59,679 nt of DNA from Cyanobium sp. Aljojuca 7A6 (GTDB lineage: Bacteria > Cyanobacteriota > Cyanobacteriia > PCC-6307 > Cyanobiaceae): positions 1-59,679 of the forward strand of contig NZ_JAGQCY010000018.1 in assembly GCF_024346455.1 (NCBI RefSeq), given 5' to 3'. The translations under genes were made by a program, and so were the position numbers. Positions within the stretch are counted from its first letter, which is position 1. Each line of letters starts with the position of its first letter. Below the pieces are notes generated by a model. That model saw nothing but the letters and a program-made list of their open reading frames with translations, was not told where the DNA came from and ran no database searches. Below are positions 1-10,347 of the stretch, in pieces.

Positions 1-171
1 GATGGCACCTTCCGGGTGCAGGTGCCCTTCCGCGACGGCCAGCAGCTCTATCCGATCGAGGCCGTGGCCGCCGATGGGGAGCAGAAGCGCAGCATCACCA
101 TGGAGTTCCGCCGCTCGACGCCGGAAGACAACAGCAACCCCGCCAGCCAGGCCGTGGCTGAGTGGTTCTGA
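1..171 (+). CDS. C-terminal fragment of a DUF4912-like protein (truncated by window edge)
   Basis: The first base is in frame with an open frame that ends at the TGA at 169-171, leaving 56 residues. The piece is hydrophilic and includes the stretch VAADGEQKRSITMEF, which resembles the C-terminal end of cyanobacterial DUF4912 proteins, a family of unknown function. The stop overlaps the ATG of the next gene (TGATG), so the two are probably translationally coupled. The family assignment rests on a short stretch and is tentative; the existence of a coding end here is firmer because frame and codon use are clean. Confidence 0.45.
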   Translation, partial: DGTFRVQVPFRDGQQLYPIEAVAADGEQKRSITMEFRRSTPEDNSNPASQAVAEWF

Positions 172-377
172 TGGACGGCACCGCCAGCTCCAACCGCGGC
201 CTGCTCAAGCTGGTCGTGGCGCTGACTCCCATGGCCGGCACCATCCTCTTCCCGCTGGTGGTGCCGATCCTGATGCTGCGGGTCAGCATCGCCTCCGGGG
301 TGATCGCCGCCGTGGTGATCGGCACGCTCTGGTTCGCCGCCATGCTCCGCACCTCGGAGATGCCCGGCCACCACTGA
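171..377 (+). CDS. Small two-helix membrane protein, unknown function
   Basis: This gene encodes 68 residues from ATG 171, which overlaps the preceding stop by one base. Two hydrophobic stretches (about residues 13-34 and 38-56) separated by a short polar turn suggest a two-helix inner or thylakoid membrane protein with a short hydrophilic tail. A GTG at 162 would add three residues, but the TGATG overlap makes ATG the simpler choice. I recognise no family. Its close coupling to the upstream DUF4912-like gene suggests co-expression only. Confidence 0.55.
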   Translation: MDGTASSNRGLLKLVVALTPMAGTILFPLVVPILMLRVSIASGVIAAVVIGTLWFAAMLRTSEMPGHH

Positions 378-453
378 GTCGCCCCCGCGGCGCCCCCAAG
401 ACGTCCGCCACCGGGAAGGCTGAAGCAGCGGAATCTCCCGCGCCTTCCAGCCC

Positions 454-1884
454 ATGGCCCCTGCTTTCCGCCTCCGTGCCTTCCGGCGTGCCCCCGGGGC
501 TCTCGTCGGCCTGGCGTTCCCCGTGCTCCTCGGGGGCTGCGGCCCCGCACCCGCCGCCCTGAGCGGTGGATCACCCCAGGCCCTGCCCCTGCCAGCGGGC
601 ATCCGGGTGGCCTTCAACCACCGCGGCGACAGCCGCTACCGCAGCCCGATCAGCGGTCAGTGGCGCCAGGGGGATGACCTGGAGGCGCTGCTGCTCGAAA
701 GCATCCGCGAGGCCCGCCAGGAGATCCTGGTGGCGGTGCAGGAGCTCTCCCTGCCGGCGCTGGCCGAAGCCCTGGCGGAACGGCACCGCCAGGGCGTGCG
801 GGTGCGGGTGGTGCTCGAGAACCTCTACAGCGCCCCCTGGAGCCAGCAGCACCCGGTGGACCTGCCGCCCCACCAGCGCCAGCGCCAGCAGCAGCTGGCG
901 GCCCTCGGCCAGGGGGACGCCGTTGCCGTGCTGCAGCGGGCCGGCGTGCCGGTGCTCGATGACACCGCCGACGGCAGCCGCGGCAGCGGCCTGATGCACC
1001 ACAAGTTCCTGGTGGTCGATGGCCGGGTGGTTGTGACCGGATCGGCCAACTTCAGCCCCTCCTGCGTCCATGGCGATGCGGGCGCGCCCAGCACCCGCGG
1101 CAACGTCAACCATCTGCTGCGCTTCGACAGCCCCGCCCTGGCCGGGGTGTTCGCCGCCGAATTCGCCCGGCTCTGGGGCGATGGCCCCGGCGGCCAACCG
1201 GACAGCCGCTTCGGCATCGCCAAGCAAGCTGGCGGCGCCCAGGTGGTCGACGTGGCCGGCACGCCGGTGGAGGTGCTCTTCTCCCCCCACCGCCGCCGCG
1301 ATCCCAACCACGGCCTGGCCTGGCTGGAGAGCAAGCTGGCCAGCACCAACAGGCGCCTCGATCTGGCCCTGTTCGTCTTCTCCGGCCAGAACCTGGCCGA
1401 CCGGCTGCAGGAGCTGCATGGCCGGGGCGTGAAGATCCGCCTGCTGGCCGATCCAGGCTTCGCCAACCGGGCCTTCAGCGAAACCCTCGACATGCTCGGC
1501 GTGACCCTGCCCGACCACAACTGCAAGATCGAGGCGGGCAACCGGCCCTGGAGCCAGGCCCTGGAAGGCGTCGGCACGCCCCAGCTGGCCCGGGGCGACA
1601 AGATGCACCACAAATTCGCCGTGCTCGATGGCCGTGCGGTGATCAGCGGCAGCTTCAACTGGAGCCCCAGTGCCGCATTCCAAAATGATGAAACCCTGCT
1701 GCTGATCCGCTCCCCGTTGCTGGCGCGCCACTTCGAAGCGGAAGTCGACCGCCTCTGGCGCGGGGCCGAACTGGGCATCAGCGGCCGGCTGGCCCGTCGC
1801 ATGGAGCAGCGGCGGCGCAGTTGCGGCAGCGGAACGCAGAGGGCTGCCGAATCCGCCCCCGCGGTGACGACTACGATTCCGTAA
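454..1884 (+). CDS. Phospholipase D-like lipoprotein with two HKD motifs
   Basis: The 476-residue protein begins with a basic stretch, a hydrophobic core and a lipobox (LLGGC, Cys about residue 29), so it should be exported and lipid-anchored. It carries two PLD catalytic motifs of the form HxKxxxxD: H182/K184/D189 and H385/K387/D392. Each is followed by the usual Gly-Ser-Asn stretch (VTGSANFS and ISGSFNWS). Two half-sites form one active site in this superfamily, which acts on phosphodiesters in phospholipids, cardiolipin or nucleic acids; the substrate cannot be read from the sequence. A short insert full of Gln sits between the halves of the first domain. Family assignment is secure and substrate unknown. 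Confidence 0.85.
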   Translation: MAPAFRLRAFRRAPGALVGLAFPVLLGGCGPAPAALSGGSPQALPLPAGIRVAFNHRGDSRYRSPISGQWRQGDDLEALLLESIREARQEILVAVQELSLPALAEALAERHRQGVRVRVVLENLYSAPWSQQHPVDLPPHQRQRQQQLAALGQGDAVAVLQRAGVPVLDDTADGSRGSGLMHHKFLVVDGRVVVTGSANFSPSCVHGDAGAPSTRGNVNHLLRFDSPALAGVFAAEFARLWGDGPGGQPDSRFGIAKQAGGAQVVDVAGTPVEVLFSPHRRRDPNHGLAWLESKLASTNRRLDLALFVFSGQNLADRLQELHGRGVKIRLLADPGFANRAFSETLDMLGVTLPDHNCKIEAGNRPWSQALEGVGTPQLARGDKMHHKFAVLDGRAVISGSFNWSPSAAFQNDETLLLIRSPLLARHFEAEVDRLWRGAELGISGRLARRMEQRRRSCGSGTQRAAESAPAVTTTIP

Positions 1885-1901
1885 CGCTTAGCACACGATC
1901 C

Positions 1902-2174
1902 ATGGACCCGGTGTCCACTTCCGCCGCCACTCCAGGCTCCACCACCAGCTCCCGCCAGGTCACCCCACGCCTGGATGCCATCAACCTGATGCTGCGGGAC
2001 CTGCACACCCGCCACGACGAAATCCGCCACCGGGCCGCCTTCCGGGGCTGCACCAGCGAGCTGCTGACCGTTCAGCAGGAACTGGTCGACTATCTGCTCA
2101 GGATGAAGAACTCCCTCCAGGGGGCGGAAACCCCCAACTCCGAAGAAGGCCTCAACTACAACTCCTTCACCTGA
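1902..2174 (+). CDS. Conserved-looking small hydrophilic protein
   Basis: A 90-residue soluble protein from ATG 1902. After a Ser/Thr-rich N-terminus, residues of about 25-70 look like an amphipathic helical pair (for example LDAINLMLRDLHTRHDEIRH). No signal peptide or known motif is visible. Its TGA at 2172-2174 falls inside the possible beginning of the FAD monooxygenase gene, so the two are likely cotranscribed. I do not recognise the family. Confidence 0.5.
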   Translation: MDPVSTSAATPGSTTSSRQVTPRLDAINLMLRDLHTRHDEIRHRAAFRGCTSELLTVQQELVDYLLRMKNSLQGAETPNSEEGLNYNSFT

Positions 2175-2203
2175 ACAGCCCCTCTGGAGATGCCTCCGCC
2201 CGG

Positions 2204-3415
2204 GTGGTGGTGGTGGGGGCAGGTCCGGCCGGAGCCAGCCTGGCCCTGCTGCTGGCCCGCCGCGGCCTCCAGGTCGACCTGATCGAGGCCACGCTCCGTG
2301 GCAGCCGGCCCTTTCGCGGCGAGGGGCTGATGCCCAGCGGTCTGGAGGCCCTGGCCGCCATGGGCCTGGAGCCGCTGCCAGTGGCGGTGGCCCAACGCCC
2401 CCTGACGGCCTGGAGCTTCTTCCTTGACGGCCAGCTCCTGTTCGAGGCGCCCGAGCCGATGGGCAGTCCCGTCCCCTGCACCCTGATCGACCAGGACTCC
2501 CTGCTGCAGGAGCTGCTGAGCCAGGCGGGCCGCCAGCCTGGCTTCCGCTGCCGTGACGGCCAGGCCGTCACCGACCTGCTGCTGCACAACGGCCGCGTCG
2601 CCGGGGTGCGTCTGGCGGACGGCACCGGCCTGGAGGCCGCCCTGGTGGTGGCCTGTGATGGCCGAGAGTCGCCGCTGCGCCGCAAGGCAGAGCTGGCGCT
2701 GCAGAGCGCCCCGAGCCCCCTCGACGTGCTCTGGTTCCGGCTCGAGGCCCCGGCGGCCGAGGCCCTCGTGGGTTGGCTGGCCGGCCGCTTCGTGACCGTG
2801 GTGGGCGCCGCCGGCAGCTATGCCCTGTTCCCCTCCGCCCGCGGCGGCGTTCAGCTCGGCTGGGCGATCGAGCCGGGTCGAACCGCCCAGGCCCCCACCC
2901 CGACCAGCCCCGAGGCCTGGCTGAAGCTCTGGGCCAGGGACGCCCCCGAGCCCCTGGCCCAGCGGCTGCGGGCCCTGGCGGGATCGGCCGTGCAGGGGCC
3001 GGTGCGGCTGCCGGTGCGGGTGGGGCTCTGCCCGTGCTGGCAACGGCCCGGCCTGCTGCTGCTCGGCGATGCCGCCCACCCGATGAGCCCACTGCGGGCC
3101 CAGGGGATCAACATGGCCCTGCGCGATGCCCTGGTGGCCGACCGGCACCTGGGACCCGCCCTGCTGGCGGGTGGACCTGCGGCCATCGAGGCGGCCACAG
3201 CGGCGATCACCGCCGCGCGGCTGCCGGAGATCCGGCGGATTCAGCAGCTGCAGGAGCAGGAGGCCCGCCGGGCCGATCTGCTGCGGCGGCGGCATCGGCT
3301 GCGGGGTCTGCTGGCCCGTACCGCCCGCTGGAGCGGCCCCCTGCTGGAGCGGCGCTGGCGAGCCACGCAGCAGGAGTTGCGCCACGGCAGCGAAGCGATC
3401 GGCACGGACCCCTGA
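2204..3415 (+). CDS. FAD-dependent monooxygenase (UbiH / PHBH-like)
   Basis: A class A flavoprotein monooxygenase that uses FAD and NAD(P)H to hydroxylate an aromatic or quinone-like substrate. The N-terminal dinucleotide fold has GAGPAGASLALLLARRG, and the second FAD motif GDAAHPMSPLRAQGINMAL sits near residue 290; both are diagnostic. From GTG 2204 it would be 403 residues, but that start trims the first beta strand to M-V-V-V-G. The open frame continues upstream without ATG, GTG or TTG to a CTG at 2171 that overlaps the TGA of the preceding gene, so the true start may lie there. Family members include UbiH-type and geranylgeranyl-reductase-like enzymes. Function is assigned to family level only. 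Confidence 0.8.
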   Translation: MVVVGAGPAGASLALLLARRGLQVDLIEATLRGSRPFRGEGLMPSGLEALAAMGLEPLPVAVAQRPLTAWSFFLDGQLLFEAPEPMGSPVPCTLIDQDSLLQELLSQAGRQPGFRCRDGQAVTDLLLHNGRVAGVRLADGTGLEAALVVACDGRESPLRRKAELALQSAPSPLDVLWFRLEAPAAEALVGWLAGRFVTVVGAAGSYALFPSARGGVQLGWAIEPGRTAQAPTPTSPEAWLKLWARDAPEPLAQRLRALAGSAVQGPVRLPVRVGLCPCWQRPGLLLLGDAAHPMSPLRAQGINMALRDALVADRHLGPALLAGGPAAIEAATAAITAARLPEIRRIQQLQEQEARRADLLRRRHRLRGLLARTARWSGPLLERRWRATQQELRHGSEAIGTDP

Positions 3416-3450
3416 ACGGCGGCCATGATTGGGGGACCTCCCCGCCAGCC

Positions 3451-3918
3451 ATGGACCGGACCGTTTCCGTCACCCACCCCGGCCCACGCCTCCAGGGCCT
3501 GTCCCTGCCACACCTGGCCCTGCTGGCGAGCCTGCCGTTCCTGGGGGCCTCACCGCTGCGGGCCGCGTCGGAGCTGCCCCCCTTTCCGCCCTCCGCCGAC
3601 TTCCGCTCCCTGCAGCTGATCACCCTGGCCTGCAGCCGCGAGAACACGGCCGAACCGTGCGACAAGGCCCGCAGCCTGGCCAACCCCTTGCTCGACCACC
3701 CGCGTCTGCCCGCCAGTTGCAAGGACACGCTCTGGACCATCCGTCAGCGGTCAGTGGTGGCCGCCAGCAACAGCTTCGAGCGCCGCGAACCGATCGACCG
3801 GGCCGCCCGCAGCCTCACGGCGGTGTGCCGCCAGCAGTTGCCGACCCCAAAGCCGGCGGCTGGCGGCCCCCCCCGACCCCAGGGAGGTCTGAACCTGATC
3901 AATCCCAATCAAAACTGA
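3451..3918 (+). CDS. Secreted hypothetical protein with paired cysteines
   Basis: A 155-residue protein from ATG 3451 with a signal-peptide-like N-terminus (hydrophobic LALLASLPFLGA followed by small residues near 40). The mature part contains four Cys (in LACSRE, EPCDKA, ASCKDT and AVCRQQ), a pattern that fits two disulfides in the periplasm. The C-terminus is Pro/Gly-rich and ends in Asn residues. It is convergent with the next gene, with 12 bases between the stops. No family was recognised, but similar small secreted Cys proteins are common in picocyanobacteria. Confidence 0.6.
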   Translation: MDRTVSVTHPGPRLQGLSLPHLALLASLPFLGASPLRAASELPPFPPSADFRSLQLITLACSRENTAEPCDKARSLANPLLDHPRLPASCKDTLWTIRQRSVVAASNSFERREPIDRAARSLTAVCRQQLPTPKPAAGGPPRPQGGLNLINPNQN

Positions 3919-3930
3919 AGCCCTGACCGC

Positions 3931-4356
3931 TCAGCAGGCGCTGCAGCTCTTCGCTGAGGGCTGGGGGCTCCCGGCCCCCGGTGCCTTGATCAACGCCAGC
4001 AACTGGGTCGACGTGTCGCGCATGAAGGCCAGGCTCATCGGGGTGACGACGACGGCCTTGTCAGCCAGTTGGCAGAGGGGGTTGCGATCGCCGCTGGCCT
4101 CACAGCTGCTTGAGAGCCCCAGCAGGGCATTGGTGAGCTTGCCCCGCAGGCAGGACTCCACCCCCGCTCCGGCCAGCACTGCTTCGGCGGCGGCGTGGGT
4201 GCGGGTCACGGCTTCGGCATAGGGGGGGGCCTTCGGGGCCCCCATGGCCGCCGCCCGTGCGGAAGAGAGATCCAGCGCCGTCGCGCTGACCAGGAAGACC
4301 CCGGCGACAGCGGCACCTGCCAGGCTCAAGGTGGCGGGAAGCGACAGGGACGCCAT
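3931..4356 (-). CDS. Secreted hypothetical protein
   Basis: A 141-residue protein starting at the ATG at 4356-4354; longer upstream starts would place a charged stretch ahead of the signal peptide. Residues 1-33 form a plausible signal peptide ending near SARAAA. The mature region has Cys residues (ESCLRG, SSCEAS, NPLCQL) and a C-terminal SCSAC. The composition and Cys spacing recall the convergent neighbour at 3451-3918, and the two may be distantly related. No known domain was recognised. Confidence 0.55.
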   Translation of the reverse strand: MASLSLPATLSLAGAAVAGVFLVSATALDLSSARAAAMGAPKAPPYAEAVTRTHAAAEAVLAGAGVESCLRGKLTNALLGLSSSCEASGDRNPLCQLADKAVVVTPMSLAFMRDTSTQLLALIKAPGAGSPQPSAKSCSAC

Positions 4357-4366
4357 GGGGGAATGA

Positions 4367-6118
<1,752 letters not shown>

Positions 6119-6131
6119 GTAGCCAGGCACC

Positions 6132-7484
6132 ATGAGGCCCCCTGGCGCCACCCTCCCCTGGCTGGCAGCGGCCTGGGGTGCTGCCTCGGGCCCTCTGCTG
6201 GCCCAGGACATGCCGATGCTGCCTGTTCAGCAGCCACAGGTGCTGGAGGCCACCCGCTTCGCCACCACCACCACGGTCAACCTGCAGATCAATGGCGTCC
6301 TGGGGGCTCTCCAATACAGCGGCAGCGAGGTGGACAGCGTCAGCAACACCGCGGCGGGGGGGCCGCTGCTGAACGGCGTCAGCTTCAACCACGACCTGCG
6401 TCTGACGGTCGACACGAGCTTCACAGGCCAGGACCTGTTCCGGATTCGCCTGCGCAGCGGCAACTTTGCCCCCTCCGGCTTCTTCTCCAACCCGCCCACC
6501 CCCCTGAGCCGGCTGGATGTGGCCTTCCAGGAACCGGCCTGCGGCGTCGGGGAGGAGGGGTGCTCAGGTGGGCGGGTCAACATCAACAGGGCCTACCTGC
6601 AGCTGCCGCTCAGCCCGGAGATCCGCGTCAGCTTCGGTCCCCGGATCATGCAGCTCGACATGCTCCCTGTCTGGCCGAGCGTCTACAACGCCTCCCCGAT
6701 CCTGGATCTGTTCCAGTACGCCGGATCGCCGGGCACCTACAGCAAGCGCCTGGGGGGCGGCTTCGGACTCTGGTGGCAGCCCACCGGCGGGCTCCAGGGG
6801 CTGAGCCTGGGCTACGCCTACGTGGCCGGCCGAGCGGGGGGATCACAGCAGGGAGGCGGACTGTTCTCCGGGTCCTCCTCCCAGACCAGCACCCTCCAGC
6901 TGGCCCTGAGCCGCCCCCAGTGGAACATCACCGGGGCCTACAGCGTGAGCGGCCCCCAGGTGAGGCTCCGGGGCACCCCCCTGGCCAGCCAGCTGGCGGC
7001 CGGCGCCAGCGACGGCAGCCTCGGGTCCTGGTCGCTGGCGGGTTACTGGCAGCCCCGCCGCTCCGGCTGGCTGCCCTCGATCAGCGCCGGCTGGGGAGAG
7101 GACAGGTTCCGTTTCGGCAGCCCGGCGGTAGCGGGCCTCTCGGGGGTGCGCAGCCGCTCCTGGTACACCGGCCTGGTCTGGAGCGATGTGCTGGGGGCGG
7201 GCAACAGCCTGGGGTTCGCCGCCGGCTCCCCGGCCCAAGTGATCGCGATCCAGACGCCCAGCCAGAGCGGGATCGACGACAAGGGGTTGGCCTTCGAACT
7301 CTTCTACCGGATCCAGGTCAGCGATGAGCTCTCGGTGACGCCGGCGCTCTTCTGGCTGAGCCGGCCGCGTGGGGCCCTCGGCGGGAGCACGGACCTGTCC
7401 CAGGCCCTGCTTTTTCCTGCCGCTTCGGGGGACACCAGCCTTGGGGTGTGGGCCGGACTGATCCGAACGACGCTGCGCTTCTGA
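6132..7484 (+). CDS. Cyanobacterial outer-membrane porin lacking an SLH domain
   Basis: The 450-residue protein has a signal peptide (residues 1-24, ending in LLAQ) and then alternating beta-strand segments typical of the cyanobacterial porin family (SomA/SomB, 'iron uptake porin' type). Diagnostic-looking pieces are FATTTTVNLQINGVLGAL, FNHDLRLTVDTSFTG, RAYLQLPLSPEIRVSFGP and the C-terminal aromatic residue (IRTTLRF), the usual signal for outer-membrane assembly. Most family members carry an N-terminal SLH domain that anchors to peptidoglycan; none is visible here. The gene faces gltS at 7497-8708 with 12 bases between stops. A related, broken copy precedes the second gltS (30928-31242). Confidence 0.8.
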   Translation: MRPPGATLPWLAAAWGAASGPLLAQDMPMLPVQQPQVLEATRFATTTTVNLQINGVLGALQYSGSEVDSVSNTAAGGPLLNGVSFNHDLRLTVDTSFTGQDLFRIRLRSGNFAPSGFFSNPPTPLSRLDVAFQEPACGVGEEGCSGGRVNINRAYLQLPLSPEIRVSFGPRIMQLDMLPVWPSVYNASPILDLFQYAGSPGTYSKRLGGGFGLWWQPTGGLQGLSLGYAYVAGRAGGSQQGGGLFSGSSSQTSTLQLALSRPQWNITGAYSVSGPQVRLRGTPLASQLAAGASDGSLGSWSLAGYWQPRRSGWLPSISAGWGEDRFRFGSPAVAGLSGVRSRSWYTGLVWSDVLGAGNSLGFAAGSPAQVIAIQTPSQSGIDDKGLAFELFYRIQVSDELSVTPALFWLSRPRGALGGSTDLSQALLFPAASGDTSLGVWAGLIRTTLRF

Positions 7485-7496
7485 ACAGCTGCGGGA

Positions 7497-8708
7497 TCAG
7501 CTGAGCCAGTTGAGAAAGCGCTGAATCACCACGGCGTTGCTGATGTCCACAAAGAAGCCCGACACCAGCGGCACCACGATGAAGGCCCGGCGGGCTGGAC
7601 CGTACTTCTGAGCCACCGCCGACATGTTGGCCATCGCCGTGGGGGTAGCCCCAAGGGAAAAGCCCGCAAAACCAGCACAGATCACGGCCGCTTCGTAATC
7701 ACTTCCCATGGCCCGGAACACCACAACCATGACGTACAGAAAGGCGATCGTGAACTGGGCAGCGAGGATGGCAATGATCGGACCCGCCAAAGTGGCGATC
7801 GTCCACAATTGCAGGCTCATCAGGGACATCGTCAGGAAGATGCCCAGGGAGATGTCTGAGACAATCGCCAGCGATCGGGGCGCGGCCAGAAAACCGATCG
7901 GCAACAGGCGCGGCACGGTGTTGGTCAGCAGGATCGCCGCGAATAGACAGCAGACAAACAGAGGCAGTTTGCCGCCGCTGGCTTCAACGGCTTTGAACAG
8001 CAGTTCACCAAGGCCCAGGCTCATGTTCAGCCAGAAGAGCGTTCGCAGCAGACTGAAATAAGTCACAGACTCCCAGGCGGCAGGCTTGACGGACGCCCCC
8101 GGCTCACCAGAACCGTCTTCAAACGGAACGATCTTGTCGGGCTTTAATCGGTTGCCACGGATGAGAATCCGGGCGATCGGGCCTCCCATCAAAGAGGCCA
8201 GCACCAGGCCGAAAGTGGCACAGGCGATGCCGATTTCCTTGGCATTTTCGATGCCGTAAACATTGACGAACGTTGGCGCCCAGGCGATCGCCGTGCCATG
8301 GCCGCCGAGCATGGACACCGAACCGCCCAGCAACCCCACCAGGGGGTTGAAGCCCAGCAGCGTGGCCATACCCACACCGGTGAGGTTCTGAAGGATGATG
8401 AAGACAACGGTGCTGACCACGAGGATCAGCAGAGTCCAGCCGCCCGAGAGCAGCATCTTGATGTCAGCCGTGAGACCGATCGCCGCGAAGAAGTAAAGCA
8501 GCAGAAAATCTCGCGCCTGCAGGTTGAATCCGATCTCCAGGCCTGTGAAACCATGGATCAGAGCCAATAGAATGCAAACGAGCAACCCACTGGTGACCGG
8601 CTCTGGAATATTGAACTCCCGCAGGAAAGCCACCTTTCGATTCAGCCAGCGACCGATGGCCAGCACCACGATGGCGATGTTGAAGGTCGCGAAACTTTCA
8701 AACTGCAT
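7497..8708 (-). CDS. gltS: Na+/glutamate symporter, copy 1
   Basis: A 403-residue polytopic membrane protein of the ESS (glutamate:Na+ symporter) family. It has about ten to twelve hydrophobic segments arranged as two halves, with the family motifs LGGHGTAIAWAP and, in the second half, FAGFSLGATPTAMANM. GltS takes up L-glutamate with sodium. The start ATG (8708) lies 6 bases after the stop of the 155-residue secreted protein gene, which puts it at the end of the minus-strand run that begins with the Anbu gene. It shares the same motifs with the second gltS at 31297 but is clearly divergent from it. GC is lower than in the surrounding core genes. Confidence 0.92.
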   Translation of the reverse strand: MQFESFATFNIAIVVLAIGRWLNRKVAFLREFNIPEPVTSGLLVCILLALIHGFTGLEIGFNLQARDFLLLYFFAAIGLTADIKMLLSGGWTLLILVVSTVVFIILQNLTGVGMATLLGFNPLVGLLGGSVSMLGGHGTAIAWAPTFVNVYGIENAKEIGIACATFGLVLASLMGGPIARILIRGNRLKPDKIVPFEDGSGEPGASVKPAAWESVTYFSLLRTLFWLNMSLGLGELLFKAVEASGGKLPLFVCCLFAAILLTNTVPRLLPIGFLAAPRSLAIVSDISLGIFLTMSLMSLQLWTIATLAGPIIAILAAQFTIAFLYVMVVVFRAMGSDYEAAVICAGFAGFSLGATPTAMANMSAVAQKYGPARRAFIVVPLVSGFFVDISNAVVIQRFLNWLS

Positions 8709-8714
8709 GGGGAA

Positions 8715-9182
8715 TCAGTCACAACCCTGAACAGAGATGCGATAACTGAATCCAAGGGCGGCTGGCGTGGTGGAAGACCCGACCCGGAAATTCATCAGCC
8801 TGGTGCGCTTGCCTGGAACGGCTTGGAAAGGCCCGAACATCCGGCCCGTTCCAGGTTCAAACGTCGGTGTTTCGTTGATGACCTGCAGGTTGCTGCCGTC
8901 GGTGAACACCATGAATCCGGACACCGGGAAGCTGGCACGCTCGCTGGAGGCCGACGTGAAGAAGAAGCGATAGCGGCGAAACTCACGATCAACGATGAAG
9001 TCGGTGTTCCAGTTCGTCCGACCCACGAGCCGGTCCGGGCCGATGCGCTTGGACACCACCGGATTGCCTCCGCCCCCGAGCGGCATCAGGAAGCGGCAGC
9101 TGGCCTGCGCCGCAGGCACACCTGCAGCCGCCGTCGCGGCAAGGGTCAGGAGGATCGGAGTGATCACACGCATCACAGTCAT
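8715..9182 (-). CDS. Secreted hypothetical protein in the gltS run
   Basis: A 155-residue protein from ATG 9182 (an internal Met at 9173 is also possible) with a clear signal peptide (ITPILLTLAATAAAGVPAAQA). The mature domain is beta-rich with a Cys near the N-terminus and one near the C-terminus (SVQGCD). It contains the hydrophobic stretch YRFFFTS. I do not recognise a fold or family. Spacing of 91 bases to the upstream AI-2E-family gene and 6 bases to gltS suggests cotranscription, and a periplasmic role alongside glutamate uptake is possible but unproven. Confidence 0.6.
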   Translation of the reverse strand: MTVMRVITPILLTLAATAAAGVPAAQASCRFLMPLGGGGNPVVSKRIGPDRLVGRTNWNTDFIVDREFRRYRFFFTSASSERASFPVSGFMVFTDGSNLQVINETPTFEPGTGRMFGPFQAVPGKRTRLMNFRVGSSTTPAALGFSYRISVQGCD

Positions 9183-9273
9183 GGGCGGAGCCAAAGAGAT
9201 CAGCAACGGCCAGCATGACAGCCGGATGACAACACCTCGCACCGTCGGCTTCGGGAGCGTGTGCGGTTTAGTC

Positions 9274-10278
9274 CTAGGCATCACCTGCTGGGGTGAGAAC
9301 GGCAGGATCCTGCTGCTGGAGTTCTGCATGGAACCAGATGGCGATCATGCCAGCCAGAGGGATCGAAAGAAACACCCCCAACAGGCCAGCTACCCGCTGA
9401 CCGATGAACAGCGCCAGGAACAGAATCACCGGATTGAGCGCCATCGCCTTGCCCATCACCCTGGGATGGACGATGTTGTCCTGAATCTGACCGAGAACCA
9501 GCGAAGCGATCAAGGCCCGCAAGCCGATGTCTACCCCCTGGGAGGAGAAGACCATCACTGAGATCAAAATGATGCCTAGGGTGGCACCGATGCCTGGGAT
9601 CACATCGAGGACCCCCACGATCACCGCCAGAATCAAGCTGTACTTCACGCCCAGCAATGGAAAGACCACGGCCGTTGAGATGGTGAGAAACATCATCAGC
9701 AGCAGCTGACCGCGAATGAATCCCACCACACTCTGCAGAAAGACCGCAGCAAACCGATCACGGTGGGGCTCTGGAATCAGCCGCAGAAAACCATTCCAGA
9801 GCTTCCCGCCATCGATCAGCATGTAGAGACTGATCACCGCACCAAAAATTGCTGTAAAGACGCCGGAAAATAGACTCCGCATCAAGCCCAGTCCGGTGAG
9901 CAATCCTTCCTGTAGCAACGTGGTGATTCGGTCAAATCCATAGTTCGCAAGGTATTTATGCAGGGGCGTCAGATCCTGCTGTTTCAAGGTGCCTTGCAGA
10001 TCCTGCAACAGACCCTGGCCCTGATTCAACACCTGCAGGCCAATGCCAGTGACAAAGCCAATCAGGAGAATCAGGGCGGCGAAGGAAACGGCGACGATCG
10101 CCCATCCCCGCGGCAAGTAACGGTTCAGCCATGTCACCGGGACGTTGAGCAGCGACGCCACGATCGCGGCCGCCGTAAACATCGCAATCGTGCCTGAAAA
10201 GTAATTGAAGATCACCACCGTGACGCCGATGCAGGCCACCAGGAGCAGATAACGCACGAGATTGGTGGTGCTGATCAT
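9274..10278 (-). CDS. AI-2E family transporter (UPF0118/PerM-like)
   Basis: A 334-residue membrane protein with about eight hydrophobic helices and a central soluble segment. The late conserved piece GVLDVIPGIGATLGII, followed by LVLGQIQDNIVHPRVMGKAM, identifies the AI-2E exporter/PerM superfamily. Members have been linked to AI-2 export, Na+/H+ exchange and permease activity, so substrate cannot be assigned. It sits 69 bases downstream of the glutaminase gene in the same direction. Local base composition is close to 50% GC (30 of 60 in 9841-9900), below the core genes of this window. Confidence 0.85.
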   Translation of the reverse strand: MISTTNLVRYLLLVACIGVTVVIFNYFSGTIAMFTAAAIVASLLNVPVTWLNRYLPRGWAIVAVSFAALILLIGFVTGIGLQVLNQGQGLLQDLQGTLKQQDLTPLHKYLANYGFDRITTLLQEGLLTGLGLMRSLFSGVFTAIFGAVISLYMLIDGGKLWNGFLRLIPEPHRDRFAAVFLQSVVGFIRGQLLLMMFLTISTAVVFPLLGVKYSLILAVIVGVLDVIPGIGATLGIILISVMVFSSQGVDIGLRALIASLVLGQIQDNIVHPRVMGKAMALNPVILFLALFIGQRVAGLLGVFLSIPLAGMIAIWFHAELQQQDPAVLTPAGDA

Positions 10279-10347
10279 GGCGGCAAGAGGCCCATGCTGA
10301 AGCTGATTGTAGGTATCCAGGGCCTGCTCCCTTGCAGCTGCTTTGGT

